A stretch of DNA of 64,000 nt from Lentisphaerae bacterium GWF2_57_35 (GTDB lineage: Bacteria > Verrucomicrobiota > Kiritimatiellia > CAIQIC01 > GWF2-57-35): the NCBI GenBank assembly GCA_001804865.1, contig MHBK01000035.1:1-64000 (forward strand). The letters are read 5' to 3'. Below the pieces are notes generated by a model. It was not told the origin of the DNA, did not search any database, and saw only the letters and a program-made list of their open reading frames with translations. Positions within the stretch are counted from its first letter, which is position 1. Each line of letters starts with the position of its first letter. Both the position numbers and the translations under genes were made by a program. This document shows positions 62,221 through 64,000 of the stretch, piece by piece.

Positions 62221-63428
62221 GACTTTCCCCCATCCTTGAAGCGTCCGGCAGTATAAAGCTGGCCCGGAGCAAAGTTTGTTGCCCAAGATTTCACATCCGC
62301 GCTATCGGATGGTCGCCAGAAACGAGGAACGCCTAACTCGTCGCGTTCGCATAAAACCAGAGTCTCCAGAGGCAAAAGGTCCAGGAAGTATGGAGAGTGC
62401 GTTGTCAGCAAGACCTGACTGACTCCAGCTTGAACGGCAGATCGAATTTCCTCCAAAACCAAGTGAATGGTACGAGGGTCGAGACCATTCTCGACTTCCT
62501 CGACCACAATGAAAGGCGGAGGTTGAGGACTTCGCAAGAGCGCCAACAAGGCAAGAACACGGAGAGTTCCGGTCGAGAACAGCCATCCCGGCACTTTAAA
62601 GCCCTGCTCCGTCATTTGCAGATAAACCGTCCGCTCCAGTTGTGAGGTCAATGAGGGTTGTACATCGCGCGCATAGGACAGCACAAACCGCATCGACTCG
62701 ACAATGCCATCATAGACTGCAACATCTTGGTCCTGAATCCATCGAAGGTATTGAGCAATGTTGCTTCCGTCCTTAGTCAATCGGACTTCTCCACTGGCTC
62801 GTTTTTGAGGAGTAGGTTCGCCCATATTTTGAGGGATTAGTGTGAGGAATTGCCAACGCCCCATGCCCGCAACCCCCAAATCCTTCAGCGCCGACTCCCC
62901 GTCCTCCAACCTAGTCTGAATTCTTCGTCCCTCGCCCTCGGGCCAAGGTTCATACTTGATACGTCCACGATCGTCTCGATCGATTCTGCTACGATCGCCA
63001 AACTGAACGCTCTCGTGTTGAATGAAAATTCGATCCGGCTCCTGCCCCGGCTCAGCAGTGATTTCCATATCTGCTCTGTAAGCCCCACTTCGCTTGCCCT
63101 CCATCGTCCCGCTCAACTCGAACGACATCGGGTTGATGCAGTGGGGACGATTGCGTCCGGCTGGCGGAGGTCGGTTTTTCTTTGGCGCGAAGGTTGCGTG
63201 TGAGACAGCCTTGTTCCAAGCGTGCTCAAACCCATGATGGGCGTCCATTGCGCTGTCGACATCTTTCTGGACTATCGATTCAAGCGTCTGCAATGCGTCA
63301 ATAAAACTGCTTTTACCTGAACCATTGTTTCCGATCAGGACGGTCAGGGGTTTAAGTCGGACAAGACGGCTGTCCTGAATAGCCTTGAAGTTCCGTATTC
63401 GAATGCTTTTTAGAAGTTGTTTTTTCAT
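62217..63428 (-). CDS. AAA_15/AAA_21 ATPase of defence-island type
   Basis: The protein has 403 residues of the SMC/ABC-like ATPase group. Walker A 'VLIGNNGSGKSSFIDALQTLE' follows the N-terminal 'SIRIRNFKAIQDS'. Late in the protein come 'STGTLRVLALLALL', Walker B 'FIVVEEVENGLDP' and the H-loop 'VLLTTHSPYFLDLL'. Such ATPases sense invaders in OLD, Gabija, PARIS-like and retron systems. It overlaps the upstream methylase by 4 bp (ATGA) and the downstream DUF4276 gene by 4 bp, so the three are co-translated. Confidence 0.9.
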   Translation of the reverse strand: MKKQLLKSIRIRNFKAIQDSRLVRLKPLTVLIGNNGSGKSSFIDALQTLESIVQKDVDSAMDAHHGFEHAWNKAVSHATFAPKKNRPPPAGRNRPHCINPMSFELSGTMEGKRSGAYRADMEITAEPGQEPDRIFIQHESVQFGDRSRIDRDDRGRIKYEPWPEGEGRRIQTRLEDGESALKDLGVAGMGRWQFLTLIPQNMGEPTPQKRASGEVRLTKDGSNIAQYLRWIQDQDVAVYDGIVESMRFVLSYARDVQPSLTSQLERTVYLQMTEQGFKVPGWLFSTGTLRVLALLALLRSPQPPPFIVVEEVENGLDPRTIHLVLEEIRSAVQAGVSQVLLTTHSPYFLDLLPLETLVLCERDELGVPRFWRPSDSADVKSWATNFAPGQLYTAGRFKDGGKS

Positions 63429-64000
63429 TTGATCAAGCCTCTCTCAACGTCACGATAAGCGTTACGAGCCGCATCTTTGACCGGATCGGCCACAAGCGGG
63501 AACGTGGTGAGAATGTAAGCGAACTCTTCTTCGGTCAAGCCGTAGAGGTGCGCGATCAGTCCGTCCAGTTCGGCCCGGAGTTTTGCGCGCTCGACCGGGT
63601 CGATCGCCCCATCCTTGTGGCTCTTCAAGCCAACCTCTTTTGCCAATTGGTCAAACTCCGGCGTCGTGCAGATCAGTCGCGCCGCTCGATTAACAATCGG
63701 CCCAAATGCCGCGTCTTTCTCGGTTAGGCGGGGAACAGTAGTCGCGTACACCAGGAAGAAGGACACATGGTTTGTGACTTTCTGCCGGATGGTGTAGTCG
63801 AAAGCGAAACTATTAAGGACACTTAAAAGATAGAATCTCTGCTTCGGTGTTAATCCCGAGGCGGGCACATCCTCCAAACTGACGGTGTGAGGACAGAAAA
63901 CGCGTCGAGGCAAAAGAGTCGCAATCATGCATCTTTCGTTGGTGGCAGCGGCTACATCGCGAAATGCAAGGCGGTGACGCTGGTAGTCGAGAACCTGTCC
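63425..64000 (-). CDS. C-terminal end of an Eco57I/PglX-type DNA methylase, start beyond window
   Basis: The frame is open to the right edge (192 codons seen). It reads 'YQRHRLAFRDVAAATNERCM', then 'ATLLPRRVFCPHTVSLE', 'YLLSVLNSFAFDYTIRQKV', 'NHVSFFLVYATTVPRL' and 'LRAELDGLIAHLYGLTEEEFAYILTTFP'. This is the typical tail of large Eco57I-type adenine methyltransferases, including type IIG restriction enzymes and BREX PglX. The catalytic NPPY domain would be outside the window, so I cannot say whether it is methylase only. It is the first seen gene of the overlapping cassette. Confidence 0.85.
   Translation of the reverse strand, partial: GQVLDYQRHRLAFRDVAAATNERCMIATLLPRRVFCPHTVSLEDVPASGLTPKQRFYLLSVLNSFAFDYTIRQKVTNHVSFFLVYATTVPRLTEKDAAFGPIVNRAARLICTTPEFDQLAKEVGLKSHKDGAIDPVERAKLRAELDGLIAHLYGLTEEEFAYILTTFPLVADPVKDAARNAYRDVERGLIK

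Overview
The window looks like a chromosomal segment of a Gram-negative bacterium of the PVC group, most likely near Kiritimatiellota or Verrucomicrobiota. This is inferred from gene style, not from a marker phylogeny. The clues are very large secreted proteins built from kelch, IPT, BACON, LVIVD and thrombospondin-type-3 repeats with an '(F/I)YRV/I' C-terminus, a PEP-CTERM remnant, an RHS giant, and intergenic DNA full of short hairpins and short-period arrays. All housekeeping genes are intact.

Layout: 1-7648 (-) is a secreted kelch/IPT giant that runs off the left edge. Its N-terminus is encoded across three identical 19-bp palindromes spaced exactly 31 bp apart. 8032-8948 is decayed DNA, including an orphan PEP-CTERM tail. 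8949-17387 (-) is a 2812-residue secreted protein with a CLCA-like zinc-peptidase motif. 17672-22115 (-) is a conserved block: tRNA-Asn, recR, ybaB, dnaX, SRP RNA and argC. 22257-24281 (+) is a soluble hybrid histidine kinase. 24392-37289 (-) carries an AddAB-like helicase-nuclease pair, an M42 aminopeptidase, an N-acetylmuramoyl-L-alanine amidase, poly(A) polymerase and secA. 37594-39966 (+) is a PLP amino-acid decarboxylase with an unexpected signal peptide. 40379-43214 (+) is a PadR regulator overlapping a short UvrA paralogue. 43529-51288 (+) holds a lipoprotein, a small membrane protein, a small YD-repeat protein and a 2047-residue RHS protein. 51294-59610 holds a chemotaxis receptor, a DUF1540 protein, a sialidase-fold protein, a flavin oxidoreductase, an agmatine-to-putrescine operon (aguA, aguB, a C26 hydrolase) and a glyoxalase-II-like hydrolase. 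59618-64000 (-) is a defence-type island: a PIN/ribbon-helix-helix toxin-antitoxin pair, a DprA-like protein, an unknown protein, a DUF4276 protein, an AAA ATPase and the end of an Eco57I/PglX-like methylase.

Two groups of observations go beyond gene calling. First, the intergenic DNA contains a 139-bp element with inverted termini: two complete copies, each with an 8-bp target duplication, plus two partial copies. It also contains several tandem arrays of very short units whose period differs from place to place (6, 7, 8, 10 bp). Second, the last four or five genes form a tightly overlapping cassette (methylase, ATPase, DUF4276, unknown, DprA-like) that resembles known anti-phage designs, but I cannot match it to a named system.

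Pathway links: the aguA/aguB operon would make putrescine from agmatine, and the decarboxylase at 37594 could supply agmatine if it acts on arginine. recR, dnaX, addAB and the UvrA paralogue cover DNA replication and repair. The amidase, SecA and the giant secreted proteins suggest strong investment in the cell surface.
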